A DNA stretch of 64,000 bases from assembly GCA_958299035.1 (NCBI GenBank), contig CATQJL010000223.1, positions 82,353,322 to 82,417,321 of the forward strand. Direction: 5' to 3'. Position 1 is the stretch's first letter; each line of letters begins with the position of its first letter. The DNA comes from Cylicocyclus nassatus (lineage: Eukaryota > Nematoda > Chromadorea > Rhabditida > Strongylidae). A program made the position numbers and the translations under genes. This document shows, piece after piece, positions 35,981 through 48,492 of this stretch. The notes beneath the pieces were generated by a model. The model was not told the DNA's origin, ran no database searches, and saw only the letters and a program-made list of their open reading frames with translations.

Positions 35981-36359
35981 CTTTTAACCGCAGCTCACAA
36001 TTCTAATGATATTAGCAGCAGAGAAAGCAAGGAGATCAAGCGGTGCTGCCGCTACATTATCTAATATATGAAAAAGATGTTATCTACTCCCGCATGCATT
36101 CAAAACTAAAAATGAAGGTTTGTACGTAAATGAAAGTCTCCATATAGATGATTAAGAAACATATGGTACAAGACATGACTCGCAGAGCCGCACTGACCAT
36201 TAGACGCTTTCGCGCTCGAGTACCATTTTCGCTGCCTCCGCCGCGCGAGCGAAGGCTCATCCCGTGGGTTCTTACGACCGGTGGTGGGTGATACAGTCTA
36301 TAAATCGCAAAAAAAACCGTTTCCTCCTGTATACAGGGTACGCTCGGATCATGATGCAA

Positions 36360-37057
36360 GAGAGCATGATAGCCCCCCTGGAATCTTTTATGGTTTCATT
36401 CGCAGCCCAATAATCAAAGCCTAAACTCTAGCCAGATAGTACTCTTATACTCTTTCTGAAAGAGTTAATCAGCCTTTTCAAGTACGGCAGTACGGTTTAA
36501 GTTTAGGAGGTTTAAGTTTTTAGGTTTTTTAAGAGTTTTTCAAAGGTATAGGACTTTGGATGAGATATTTGGGGCCCTCCCGAGATTGGGGAAATTTTGA
36601 AATTAGCTTACACAAGTTCAAAATGCGCAGATGATTTGTTTAAAGTTGTAAATGGTTGAACAATTCTTGACTTTTGGAAATTCAAACTAACCATAAGATT
36701 TTTTTCAATTCGAAATTGCGGCGCAGCGAAAAATGCAGAAAGCTTCACGTATTTTTACAAGTTAATGGGTGTGGCTGACGTCACGTTGCGTACCCCCCCC
36801 CCCCCTTCGCTTCCCTCCCCCATTCTCCCTCCCCACCCATTTCTATGGCCATGTAAAATGAACCTAGGGAAGTATGATGTGGATTTTATGAAAAGTATAA
36901 TTATGAGTACATGCATATGAGTATGAGTGCAGTATATTAGGTAGTATGAAAGTAGGACATCATCAAACACCTTCACCTTATCTTTTGCAAGAACGTCACT
37001 ATCAAGGAGTGAAAATCCAAAGAAACTGAATTACAATCATAACTACAAATAAAATTA
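36360..37057. other. no recognised gene; hAT-MITE relative
   Basis: The part from about 36540 to 36800 resembles the interior of the hAT-type MITE at 26321-26680 (GAAATTAGCTTACACAAG, CAGATGATTTGTTTA, GGCTGACGTCACG) and carries a 13-base C run near 36784. Both ends are lost. Confidence 0.45.
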
Positions 37058-38116
37058 TTACGTTGTTGCAAAAATAATGTCCTTTCAAATAATGCGACTT
37101 TCAGTTTAAAGGGCTGTAACTTTATCCAGTCTTCATATTTTTGTATGCAATTAAGACAATCAGAAGCAGCAAACCTTTCGTAACCTAAAGCTCACCTGCA
37201 TATAACCTTTGATTCAAATGCCTCGGCGGCTGGAAGGCGGGGCTTCGTGACCTGACCAAGGCTAGATAATGATCAGAAAGCACCGCGCGAGAGATACGCA
37301 AGCTGCGTCGTGGGCGCGAGTGCCCTTAATTAGGTCACAAAGCCCCACCTTCCAGCCGCCAAGCTAGTTGAATGAAAGGTTAGTGATTCGCAAACGGGAG
37401 AAAAGCACGCGTCAAAAAACCGAACGTTTTTCTTTTAAAACCTCGTCTTTGAGAGATTACAAGTCTTTGAAAGTTTCCAATAGTATACTTTGTATAAAAA
37501 AGCCTTCAACGAAGGGGGCCCCTCGAAAAGAAAAGATGGACATCGAAAATTGTGCACTCTTTTGAGCCTATTTGTGGTAGGCCAGAAGGCCCCAAACTAT
37601 GGAAATTTGGAATTCTTCATGCACTGATTAGAAAACTTTTTCTGCGAAAATTGTAGGCAAGATGTCCTGGCCTCAAGCATACAGAAATGAGCGGAGCTTC
37701 GGCGATTGCCTTAATTATGAGAAAATTTTGGACCCATAGAATGCCAGCAGCGAGTATCTATTTCGGGGCGTCGATTTCTCAGTCCGGATACATTCGAAAA
37801 ATTCATTTAAACATGCAATAGGTAAACAATAAACATCTCATACAGTATCTATATTTCCAAAAGAAACAAGTTCATTTGCGCCTGAACTGTGGCCAAGGAA
37901 GTTAAAGCAACGAAATTTCGATTCTGAGTGCAGCTGTGCGAGATGCTGGTGAAATTCACACGGATGAGATAGAAGCTCAATTTCACCAATGTTAGAAAGT
38001 ACATAAAGAAAGCTTTCCAGTGACATGCAGAATCTAAATCGAAAAAAAAATTGAAGGAAGAAAGTTGTTGGGAAAGTAGGCCTAGAAAAATGGACATTAT
38101 TTTTGCAACAGCCCAA
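37058..38116. mobile_element. mariner-like element, TTACGTTGTTGCAAAAATAATG termini
   Basis: The left end TTACGTTGTTGCAAAAATAA and the right end TTATTTTTGCAACAGCCCAA are inverted repeats. The second family member is at 59326-60244. Internal sequence is shared between the two copies, including CTGAACTGTGG / ATTTCGATTCTGAGTGC-like blocks. A different MITE (37204-37381) is nested near the left end. Confidence 0.75.
37204..37381. mobile_element. GGCGGCTGGAAGGCGGGG-type MITE nested in the 37058 element
   Basis: The termini AACCTTTGATTCAAATG / GTTGAATGAAAGGTT and the inner GGCGGCTGGAAGGCGGGGCT / AGCCCCACCTTCCAGCCGCC are mirrors. Confidence 0.8.
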
Positions 38117-38856
38117 CACAATCATAATCACACAATAAATCAAATTGGAAACACTTATAGACTACTGCTAGGCGGAGCCCAACTGAACAATTCGGGTGCG
38201 GCGCGGCGCGCCGCGGTTATTGTGCGCCGCCCGCTTCCTACAGGTGACGAAACCGCATTCGTCCCGTAGTACTGCGTGCGAACGCGTCATTTCGACAGTG
38301 GCCCTTGGGATTTATCAATTGTTCTAGTCACAACCGATTAATATACAGTTGAGTAGGTTTCTTTGCTAATGCGGACAAGTGCACATGTTCCAGGATGTTG
38401 ACTAAGAAAAGCAGATCAAAGATGGAGAAGTGCGTCATATGCCCCCATTGCGCCTGAGCAAGAATACAAAGAAGAAAGTAGTCAGTGGGAACCAAATATG
38501 TTTCCTCGCGTCATCCAGTTGAGGTGCAATTGCACACATATGTCGAAATTGGCACAACTATAAACGGCACCAGGAGATAACGACTTTTACCGTTGACCGG
38601 TCGCAGTGCACTTTAAGCATCCTATGTGGCATCCTTATTTCTAATTTGTTGACTTTATTCATTTTCGATTTTTTTTATACAATAGAAATATCTATTCTGG
38701 GACTAGGATACTCGAGAACGCTTTTGCACGATGTTCAACAAATTTGAACATGTTTTCTCACGAGCGGCAATTTATTCAAGGCAAGTTAAAGCGCAAGTAT
38801 AAACGTGTTATTCAGACGTACCCAAAACGTCCCTGAGTATCCTGTATATTCATGGA
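38117..38856. other. no recognised gene
   Basis: A GC-rich patch at 38190-38290 contains CGGCGCGGCGCGCCGCGG. No exon could be supported. Confidence 0.4.
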
Positions 38857-39028
38857 CTAGGAGACGCGAGACCGCATTGCACACATTGTCTAAACAAGCC
38901 TAATTGTGTGCTTAGCGGGTTCATACTTGTCATTTATCTCGTCTAAGTTTATGCAGTTTTTGGAAACAGGGAAGAACAAACTCAAACCTGTTAAGACAAT
39001 GTCCGCAATGCGGTCTGGCGTCTCCTAG
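38857..39028. mobile_element. short foldback element
   Basis: The left arm CTAGGAGACGCGAGACCGCA and the right arm TGCGGTCTGGCGTCTCCTAG are mirrors, with TTGTCTAAACA / TGTTAAGACAA further in. Confidence 0.7.
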
Positions 39029-42000
39029 ACAAGGAATAGATGATACATCACAACTGCTATTGTGCTGGTAAATACTCAATTTTATTTGAATAGAATTCTT
39101 TTGATGGAGAAGCTCGCATCAGTGAACAGTTAATGTCAATTACGTACTCCCTTTCGCATGGGGACTACCATGCGCAACGCAAAGGCCCCCTGCGTGCGGA
39201 CCTCCAATCGATGATGCCCATTTGAATGCCCGAGTCATACGCGCGCGAACGTGACGCGAAGCTTGTTGAGTTTACGGAAAAGGGATCATGTAACTGACGC
39301 TGACTATAAGTGCGCACTTTAAATGAAATGATATTTTCGCAAAAAATAGAATAAAAGGAAAAAATGATGTCATATTGCCTGAAAACCCTCCCTCTCACTT
39401 GCTCTAAGGATTAGATTGAATGGAAGTTAGTGCACGGTTCATCAAGCAGCTTTTTACGTCAAGAATCTAATCGTCCAAGACACTTGAGGAAGTACCTGAA
39501 TAACATAGCATCACCTAATGAAAAGTGACATCTTATATAGTAGTAAGCAAGTGCACGGGATCTCGGGCGGAAAAAAGAGGTCAAGAAGTTTGGCGCACTC
39601 TTCGCATTTATTGTGGTCAAATGAGATTTTGACATGAAAACATGATTTTGACTATATTTCAAAGAAGACCAATAAGCACTGAAAAGTGCTGCAGGAATAA
39701 GCTCATTTGTAGCAATTTGCTCAACTTCTCTCAAAGCTATTAGTTTTGACGAAAGTAGCAATAAAAAGCACTTGGGTGCAGATGTAAGTGACATTTCACA
39801 AAATTCCAATTAAGATGCAAAGAACAATCTCAGCCAATATTGACTCGAAAAAGAAGCGAATAGTTATATCTTTCTGGAATTTTATGCAGTTGCCAGAGAC
39901 TTTTCGCTTGTTTTTGTAATTTTCCAGAACTTTAAGGAATAGAATCCAACTGTTCAGAAAATCGGGGCTTTTGAAGATGATGATTGAAGATGATCCCGTG
40001 TGCAGCTCATTTCAGCACCATCATCTCATCGTCTAAATTTTGGCTGCAGAGAATTTTGAATGTAGCAAAATAGTTATAGTAATAAGCGAGTGAAGATTAT
40101 TACCACTTTCTACCAAATTTTTTCAGACTTACCAAACAGCTTAAACTAACAGTTTCTGCCACCAAATCAGAAAAAATTATAGGATCACAAGAAATTGTCA
40201 TAGTCAAAAAATGAGATTTACCGAAGGTACATCTATTAAACAGAGACAAGGAACTAATTTATAGTGTTACTCAGAGATACATAGACAAAACTTAATTATC
40301 ACCTGCCGTACCGAATTCCCTTGCGTAGGGAAGAAAACAAAAACCGTAATGTTTTTTATTTTCGTACAGCTGAATAGCACATTACTTTCAAAAAGCATGG
40401 AAATTCATATTATACAGGTTTCGAAGAGTCCATTGATTTCTAGGCAGAAAAATCGTACTTTACCTAACGAAAGAAAAGCAAGATTTACAGTTCGCATCAG
40501 AATGCGAGATACATCTTTGACAATGTTACAGAATAAGAAATCAGAGTTTAAAATTGCGTGGGGTGTTGTTTCTCAATGGAAATGCTTCATCAGTATGAAT
40601 ATGAACTAATTTTGTACATCAAAAAACTGTGCAGCAAAAAACGCTTCAGGTATGCTTTACACATCATTCTTTACTATGACGAAATTGCTAAAAATGCACA
40701 ACTCTAGATAAAGTATAAACAGTAACCAACACCCCAGCCGCTTGCTCTAAAAAATCCCAGGAAGTGAAACATGGTGTCACGTCACCAACAAAATAATGTT
40801 GTCATTCGCTGCAATCCTAAGTGAATAAGCAAAGATTTGCAATAGGGGCGTAGCAGCCGGGGGTTATCTTTAGCTGAACATCTCGATTAGTTCATCCAAA
40901 AATAGACCCGGAGGTGACGTCGGTAACGTTCGTAACAGGAAGCATACAGTGGAAGTAAATGCGGAGCACAAAAACACAAACACCTTGGCCGATATGGAAG
41001 TGACATTTTGGTAATAAGGTGTAAAAATGAACAGATGAATGATGTATAAGCGCACGAGAGGCTATGAGTGATTTCACAAATAAATAGCGAACCGAGTTCA
41101 AAAAACTGATGTCTGCTTGAAGGGGTATATTTGAGAGTAAATTGTTAATTTTATGAGCCTGCACATTGAGCGCTGTGATCGATAACACTTTATCTGCCAG
41201 TGAAACCTTTTCTAGTAGAACAAACTATGTAAAATTATACTGCCACCCAATACATTTACAATAAGGCCAGGCCAAGAGGAATGAGAAACCAAGGAGAATC
41301 CCTGAAAATTAACAGGTTCCAATATTACAAGTCGTCAAGTAGCGCGCATGGTGTGCACTACGTATATTGAGTTGTAAATCACTCGACGACAGCTAGCGCA
41401 GCAAAGTGAATATAAATTCAAAGTAAAGTACAGATATTCGGTTGAGCGGTTGAGTTCACTGGAAAATATTACTAAAGATGATAGGAGGGCAAGGGGCGTG
41501 GTTTGCCAGTTTCTTGAAAGCCTAGATGAGCGGTAAGGACGGAACAACGTTTAGGGATGCTTCACTTCACTTTAAATGTATGATCATTTTTCCCGGAAAA
41601 AAATATAGCTTTACATTTTTTATTGGGATAATTCTTGAACCATTTGAAGTCGCACACTTTCCAAACTTATCTTTCCTACATGCATCTCCGAATAAGGTAA
41701 AAATGAGAGAGAATTTGATTTTCTAGACGCTCTTGCAGACTTCAAAACGCAATCGTGTTTGAACCCCAACCTTCGCTTGCTCCCATTAAATGTGTTTGCC
41801 AATGCAATTTAATCTAGACATCGTCAATGGCTGATATTCGCGAGCTTGGTATTGGGGCCAAAGTATCGCCGCTGAGAGCAACACTCAAACTGGCTATGAC
41901 TCGTACCTAAGGGTCACGTAATCTTCGGACTTGGGTAACCATAAATTATCTTGTTTTGTTCCGCTTTCTTGATGAATTGTTCAGCTCAAAGCAACTCTTC

Positions 42001-43161
42001 CAAAGCGAATACATTCTGTTGCAGAATTCAATTTGACGCCCGAAAAGAACTTTACGAGCATCAATATTTAGCTGGATTTCGTTGTGATTGAAAAGGTGCT
42101 AGCCTTTCATACATACGTCACTGACTTCCGGTTTTTGATTTGGGAACGCAATTTTGGGGCAGCACTTATATCAAAATAAGCACTTTTCATATAGAGGAAA
42201 AGTGAATTCGCAATCTCGTCGCTTCGCCATCGCCATCGCCGCTCAGAGTGGACGAATTCTGAATCCGAAAACTCAGCTTCGATTCAGGCTTGGCGAGATG
42301 CATCTTTTGATATATGAAGCTCCCATTTGTATAGCGTAGAAGGTCACGTTTCATAGATTTTTGCCTACGGTATTTTACTTTGTATACAATGAATGAGCAC
42401 ACAGAGTAACTACCGTAAGCAATAATCTAAAAAGATTAGTGAATTTTGACAGCCCATGTATCTGCTGTATCCAAACGAGCACTTCCATAAATCACAAGAT
42501 GCATCTCGCGGAGCTGAGTTGAGAGATGCCCTGGGATTCAGAATTTATTCACTCTGAACCGAAATATACCAATGCGACGCGGATTTCGCTGAACTACGGT
42601 AGTTCTGGGGGTTTTTTCGAATTTTGATAGGTGTTGTAGGTAGTAGAAGAGTATTCTGAGAGAGAGTAGTAGATAAAACTCCATATGCTGCAAGGTTACT
42701 ATAGCATGAAACTCTTGCAAGGTTACCACTACCATGAAATTCTTGCAAGGTAGATACATCTTTCTTTTGTCGTACATTGCTTTTGATTTTCTAAAGATTA
42801 ATGACAAGGAGAGTTGAACCCTAAGGGTATGAAATGTGTTTGAGGCAGACCGGATAATGTATGCCGATGCTTAATTAACGTCGTTGATCGTTGATGAAAT
42901 GTTTGAGAGGGGATATGCTCGTTGCGCATGAACGCTTGCGCAATGCTAGCCCTATGAACTACCCGATTAATAGATTAAAATTTTGTCCAATGATACTTGC
43001 AAGTTGCGAACTAAAATATAAAAGTTGGTCCTGAGAAAAATCTTAATTATTTCCAGTTTTTTAAAAAGTATTAGAACGTTCTTTCACTTATTTTGACCGG
43101 GATCAAAGACAGCCGTAAGCCTTCCTTCTCAGGGGTGACTCCCCCATCCAAACTTCTTCTA
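39029..43161. other. 4-kb stretch without a recognised gene
   Basis: Frames such as 39459-39809 (minus) and 40892-41188 (minus) are open, but I see no domain, no consistent splice pattern and no transposon ends. A short triplet-like GCCATCGCC repeat lies near 42228. I cannot say more. Confidence 0.35.
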
Positions 43162-44708
43162 ACAAGGGAAGTTCACTTAGTCGAAGTGGCGATTCGGAAG
43201 GAGATCTATACCAGTGGAAAGAGCTTATAAAGCTGATCTCAGATATACCTTCTATATCTGCGATGCGTTGTTCTGAAAAAAGTTATGAGCTTTTCTGAAG
43301 CCAAATTTTTGTGCATTTTGTGTCGCAAAATCATGATAATCGTTAGACAAAAGTGTGCAAGCTTAAGCAAACCACCTAGTTAGCATTGTAGATCTAATTC
43401 GAGCTCACTCGAACGCTTTCGAGTGTTTTTCGACCATGTTGTTCAACCACAGGTCGTCATTTCATTCCTAGATCACACTTCCATTATATATACAAAAAAG
43501 CCCCATAATCTCCATCCAGAAAAACGCGTCGCGTCGGAAATTTCTTGGAAACTATCGATGATTGAAACGTCAAACGATGTTCTCAAATGTATTAGGTTGG
43601 TCCGAAAGTTCGTTCGCACCATTTTCAAAAAATCATAACTTCTTTCCTTCACAACGATTTTGCGCCTTTCAAATTTTATTAGGAAGCGTAAAGCATGTAG
43701 TTTCCGGTAGTCCTCTGGCGACTTTCCAGCATGTTCAGATTGCAGAGATAAAAATGAAAGAACGAGAACATCCGAAATTCGGAATTTTTGAGAAAAAATT
43801 CTAAAAATCTAGAAATTGCGCGATAAAATCTAGAAAAGCCATTATCTTAATTTTTCTTATATTTGATTACTAACTGAGTTAAGTTTGTGCTGATCGAGCT
43901 CTTCTTTTACAAGTTACGAATTTTTGAAAAAAAATGCCGAAAAATCATTTTCCTAAGGATTCCTAAGAAATCGATTTTTCGGCATTTTTTTTCAAAAAAT
44001 CATAACTTTTGAAAGAAGAGCTCGATCAGCACAAACTTAACTCAGTTAGTAATCAAATAAAAGAAAAATTAGGATAATGACTTTTCTGGATTTTATCGCG
44101 CAGTTTCTAGATTTTTAGAATTTTTTCTCAAAAATTCCGAATTTCGGATGTTCTCGTTCTTTCATTTTTATCTTTGCAATCTGAGCATGCTGAAAGGTCG
44201 TCAGGGAACTGTTGGAAACTACATGCTTTACGCTTTCTAACAAAATTTGAATTGCGCAAAATCATTGTGAGGGAAGGAAGTTATGATTTTTTGAAAATGG
44301 TGCGAACGAACTTTCGGACCAACCTAATATCTTTAATATCTGCGACGCGCTTTTCTAAATGGAGGTTATGGGTTTTTTTTTCATAATGGAAGTGATCTGA
44401 AGGAAGGATATGACCCCCTGTGAATAAACAACATGGTCGGAAAACATTCGAAAACGTTTGGATGGACTCGAATTAGACCTACAATGCTTACTAGGTGGTT
44501 TGCTTGAGCTTGCACATTTTTGTGTAGGGATTATCATAATTTTGCGAATAAAAATGCACTAAAATTGGGCTTTAAAAGAGCGCATAACTTTTCTCAGAAC
44601 AACGCATCGCAGATATAGAAGGTATATCTGAGATCAGCTTTTTAAGCTCTATCCACTGGTATAGATCTCCTTCCGAATCGCCACTTCGACTAAGTGAACT
44701 TCCCTTGT
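43162..44708. mobile_element. ACAAGGGAA foldback interrupted by a mariner-like foldback
   Basis: The outer arms start ACAAGGGAAGTTCACTTAGT and end ACTAAGTGAACTTCCCTTGT; inner stems share ATATACCTTCTATATCTGCG. A second, unrelated palindrome (43592-44327) sits inside, splitting the arms. Confidence 0.85.
43592..44327. mobile_element. mariner-like foldback, TTAGGTTGGTCCGAAAG termini
   Basis: Termini TTAGGTTGGTCCGAAAGTTC and its complement next to TA. The arms mirror each other to a centre near 43960. It is the sister of 24317-25047, with shared arm blocks such as ATGAAAGAACGAGA and GTTTGTGCTGATCGAGC. Confidence 0.85.
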
Positions 44709-45102
44709 AAGTCAGATAAAATATGATTCAAATCTGGAAAAAATCATGTCCAAAGCAGAGGGAGATAAACAACGTCGCAAAATAGTGTCTCTATATAAGT
44801 CTTGCATTGAACTCCTACTCTAGAAGAATTCAATTCTAGCATGCCCTTCTATGCGCATTAGAAATTCTAATGCATTGAAGTGTACTACTTGTTGCTAACT
44901 CCGTCTCACCCCCCCCCCCATCCGCTTCCTCATTGTAAAAATTGTTCTTATATCGAAACAAGTACGAACCATTAAAAATGCTTATTTTGCAACGAGCACG
45001 CTTTTTGAGTTCTTGCGTATTGCAAGTTCCTATAGGGAACACCTGCCTGATTATTTTTCGCTCTAGCTGCGCTATCGAACACTTGAAAACTTTGCGAAAG
45101 TA
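44709..45102. other. no recognised gene
   Basis: Short flank between two foldback elements, with a 10-base C run near 44910. Confidence 0.4.
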
Positions 45103-45235
45103 CAGTACCCACACTAATTATTCGACAGAAAACGCAAAAACTGACGATCCGCGTTTTTTTCGTTTTTTCTTCATAACTTCCTTCAAATTGCATAAAATAC
45201 AAATCCGAAGAAAGCATGATGCTCAGCTCGTCAAG

Positions 45236-45306
45236 ATGAATCTTCTGATATATTGCACTCTCGTACTATTCTGTTTTCAATCTGCTCGATTTTTGTGTGA
45301 GGACAG
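45236..45306 (+). CDS. signal-peptide exon in the left arm of the 45103 element
   Basis: ATG-started frame MNLLIYCTLVLFCFQSARFL followed by CEDR and a donor GACAG/GTATTC. The hydrophobic run and small residues fit a secretory signal peptide encoded by a first exon. An identical copy, inverted, lies in the right arm. The rest of the gene was not found inside the element, so this looks like a captured or duplicated gene fragment. Confidence 0.4.
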
Positions 45307-46297
45307 GTATTCGTAGTGATGTAACTCAGCGAAGAACACACATGGACGATTCAAGTAAACATGGGTCAGTAGTGCTGTCCCCGTAGATTATCATGTATTA
45401 GTGAGTAGCGAAAGATTCCCTTTCCATAGGGAAAAATAGGCCGTTTAATTTTGAAGAAATCGATGTCTCTCAAATTTTCGTTACCGTAACCCTACAGTAA
45501 GACGCTAATTTGCAAAGCAGGTGTGTTTTTCGTGTTCAGCAGATTAGATAACCTCTATGCGCAAGTTTTCCAAGGAAGTCAGAACCTTTCATTTTTTCTC
45601 GCTCTAAGCTGTGAAGGCTCGCCGACGGGTTTTGGCTAAAATATTGATGATCTTGGATTGACCGGAAACTTCGCCCATAGAGGTTTTCGGATTCGCTGAT
45701 TACAGAAATAGTGTCCTCTGTGCAGCATAAGTTCTTTTGGCAGAGTTATGCTGAGAGGAATGCTGCGATACTACGCAAGTTCCTAAGTTTGTCTGCCCTT
45801 TGCGCGTGTCTGTTGGACAACTTACCTGCTCCTTTTGTAATTTGAAATCATTAGAGGTATGCTCTTAGATCATGCTTGAACTAGGCCTTTACCTATATTG
45901 GTCGCCGAACTGTGAGCTGACGAACTCAAGTCCGCATGAAAATCGTTCGAAATTTTAAGATCGCACATTTCGGCCAAATATCGCCGCGAATGGTTACAGG
46001 TGAGTGACTCTGATTGCAGACACTATGTTTATATACACATGTTAATTGCTAATTTATGCCTCATACTGCTGCTTACCCTTGTGCCAACTCTTACACCTGT
46101 AACTCAAAGTTTGCAAAAAATCGATAAGCCGATATCGGCCGATGACGAAATGTAAACTATCAGACAGTTCGGCTCCTAAGACTAGGTTCATACTAATTCC
46201 CATGTTCCGGAACTGTTCCCGCACAGTCCCGCAATGTTCCCGCACTGTGCTGGGAACTGTGCGGGAACTGCAACTGTCTACGACTCCCAATAGAGAT

Positions 46298-46322
46298 AAG
46301 CAGTGGTATCAACGCAGAGTAC
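46298..46322 (+). other. SMART cDNA/PCR adapter sequence (assembly contaminant)
   Basis: The 25 bases match exactly the core of the SMART II / CDS primer widely used for template-switch cDNA and amplification (starts AAGCAGTGGTATCAACG, ends CAGAGTAC). The match to the primer is from memory, but its length makes chance very unlikely. In the mirror arm the corresponding place holds unrelated native sequence, so the adapter and about 20 flanking bases replaced genomic sequence. Confidence 0.9.
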
Positions 46323-46764
46323 TAGTTGGAGAATTTCGACCGTTTTCAACGGTTTTTCTTCCAAAATTCTCTCATTTTGGCCTTATTTCCCCCGCCTTTT
46401 ATCAGCAGAACTTCGAGCTCAAAGCGAGGTTGAAGAATGAGCGCTTTTCGCCATGAATAGGGAGTAGGAGCAATTCTGAAGTTGCATAATTTGGGACTTT
46501 TCTCTTGTTTTCTGATGAGTTTCCTTTTTGGCCATTCTCATCCATTTCCTTGTGATGAGAAAAGGTGTGAAATTGAAGCGAATTAAAGAAATAACCTTGT
46601 TCTGTTCCATATCCGGACAGATTGCTCTTTTTGCGCTTGTCCATTTTCATCCATTTTTGCCCAGGCCTGCTTCATGTGTTCTAGAAGGCGCTGCCTAGTC
46701 TCGCATCTGTTTTGAAACGGACATGGACGGGTCTCTAGAACACATGAAGTAGGCATCAACAAAA

Positions 46765-47013
46765 ATGGCAGAGAAGATGGACGAGCGCAAGAAGGTTCAT
46801 CTTCCCGGATACATGATGAGAACCGCGTTCAATCCTCAACTCCGCTTCAAGTTCACAGCTTTTCTCATCACAAAGAGAAGCGGGATAGAAGAAAGAAAGG
46901 AGAAACAACGATATGGAAAAAGGAAAGGGGCGGAGAATGCCCAAAAACGAAACTCATCAAAACAAGAGACAAGTCTCAATTCATGCAATTTCGGAATTGC
47001 TCCTACCCCCTAA
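46765..47013 (+). CDS. ORF in the centre of the 45103 element
   Basis: ATG-started, 82 codons, beginning MAEKMDERKKVHLPGY. The mirror position in the left arm (46402-46650, minus) has a related start MKMDKRKKSNLSGY. The conserved N-terminal half suggests a once-coding exon duplicated with the arms. Function unknown; the frame could equally be a repeat artefact. Confidence 0.25.
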   Translation: MAEKMDERKKVHLPGYMMRTAFNPQLRFKFTAFLITKRSGIEERKEKQRYGKRKGAENAQKRNSSKQETSLNSCNFGIAPTP

Positions 47014-48288
47014 TTCATAGCAGATGGCTATGGAAACTACGCAGGGGCTTCCTGGAACAAATGGAATGAGTCTGTGTAAAAATAAAGCGAAGATAAAGTG
47101 GACGAGCGCAAGAACACACATTTTGTCGCATACGCAGAACAGAAAATCGCTCATTCTTCAACCTCGCTTTGAGCTCGAAGTTCTGCTGATAAAAGGAGCG
47201 GGGTAGAGAAATAAGGCCAAAATGAGAGAAATTTGGAAGAAAAACCGTTGAAAACGGTCAAAATTCTCCAACTCCCGCCGTTCAAAACGCGTGCGGGGCG
47301 GCTGCAGCGCATGCAGCACAGTTGCAGTTCCCGCACAGTTCCCAGCACAGTGCGGGAACATTGCGGGACTGTGCGGGAACAGTTCCGGAACATGGGAATT
47401 AGTATGAACCTAGCCTTATGAGCCGAACTGTCTGATAGATTACATTTCGTCATCGGTCGATATCGGCTTATCGATTTTTTGCAAACTTTGAGTTACAGGT
47501 GTAAGAGTTGGCACAAGGGGTGCAGCAGTATGAGGCATAAATTAGCAATTAACATGTGTATATAAACATAGTGTCTGCAATCAGAGTCACTCACCTGTAA
47601 CCATTCGCGGCGATATTTGGCCGAAATGTGCGATCTTAAAATTTCGAACGATTTTCATGCGGACTTGAGTTCGTCAGCTCACAGTTCGGCGACCAATATA
47701 GGTAAAGGCCTAGTTCAAGCATGATCTAAGAGCATACCTCTAATGATTTCAAATTACAAAAAGGAGCAGGTAAGTTGTCCAACAGACACGCGCAAAGGGC
47801 AGACAAACTTAGGAACTTGCGTAGTATCGCAGCATTCCTCTCAGCATAACTCTGCCAAAAGAACTTATGCTGCACAGAGGACACTATTTCTGTAATCAGC
47901 GAATCCGAAAACCTCTATGGGCGAAGTTTCCGGTCAATCCAAGATCATCAATATTTTAGCCAAAACCCGTCGGCGAGCCTTCACAGCTTAGAGCGAGAAA
48001 AAATGAAAGGTTCTGACTTCCTTGGAAAACTTGCGCATAGAGGTTATCTAATCTGCTGAACACGAAAAACACACCTGCTTTGCAAATTAGCGTCTTACTG
48101 TAGGGTTACGGTAACGAAAATTTGAGAGACATCGATTTCTTCAAAATTAAACGGCCTATTTTTCCCTATGGAAAGGGAGTCTTTCGCTACTCACTAATAC
48201 ATGATAATCTACGGGGACAGCACTACTGACCCATGTTTACTTGAATCGTCCATGTGTGTTCTTCGCTGAGTTACATCACTACGAATAC

Positions 48289-48359
48289 CTGTCCTCACAC
48301 AAAAATCGAGCAGATTGAAAACAGAATAGTACGAGAGTGCAATATATCAGAAGATTCAT
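48289..48359 (-). CDS. signal-peptide exon in the right arm of the 45103 element
   Basis: Same 71-bp exon as at 45236-45306, in inverted orientation, with the same predicted signal peptide and donor site. Confidence 0.4.
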
Positions 48360-48492
48360 CTTGACGAGCTGAGCATCATGCTTTCTTCGGATTTGTATTT
48401 TATGCAATTTGAAGGAAGTTATGAAGAAAAAACGAAAAAAACGCGGATCGTCAGTTTTTGCGTTTTCTGTCGAATAATTAGTGTGGGTACTG

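Larger units (their letters stand above)
45103..48492. mobile_element. 3.39-kb inverted-repeat element with TA flanks and captured exons
   Basis: Ends CAGTACCCACACTAATTATT and its complement, with TA directly outside on both sides. The outer 1.2 kb of the arms are nearly identical; I noted one difference near 45410/48182. Inner parts, up to the centre near 46.8 kb, are more diverged. Each arm contains a fragment of the SINE-like repeat (46080-46140, 47450-47510), a CGGGAACTG...GTGCGGGAA block and a signal-peptide exon. In the left arm about 46 bp of the expected sequence are replaced by a segment containing a cDNA adapter. No transposase was found. Confidence 0.75.

Noticed and set aside
36084..36326. 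Minus-strand frame resembling a receptor intracellular loop and membrane helix (RARKRLMVSAALRVMSC)
   Set aside because: Only one hydrophobic stretch, no conserved receptor motif, and no neighbouring exons with other helices.
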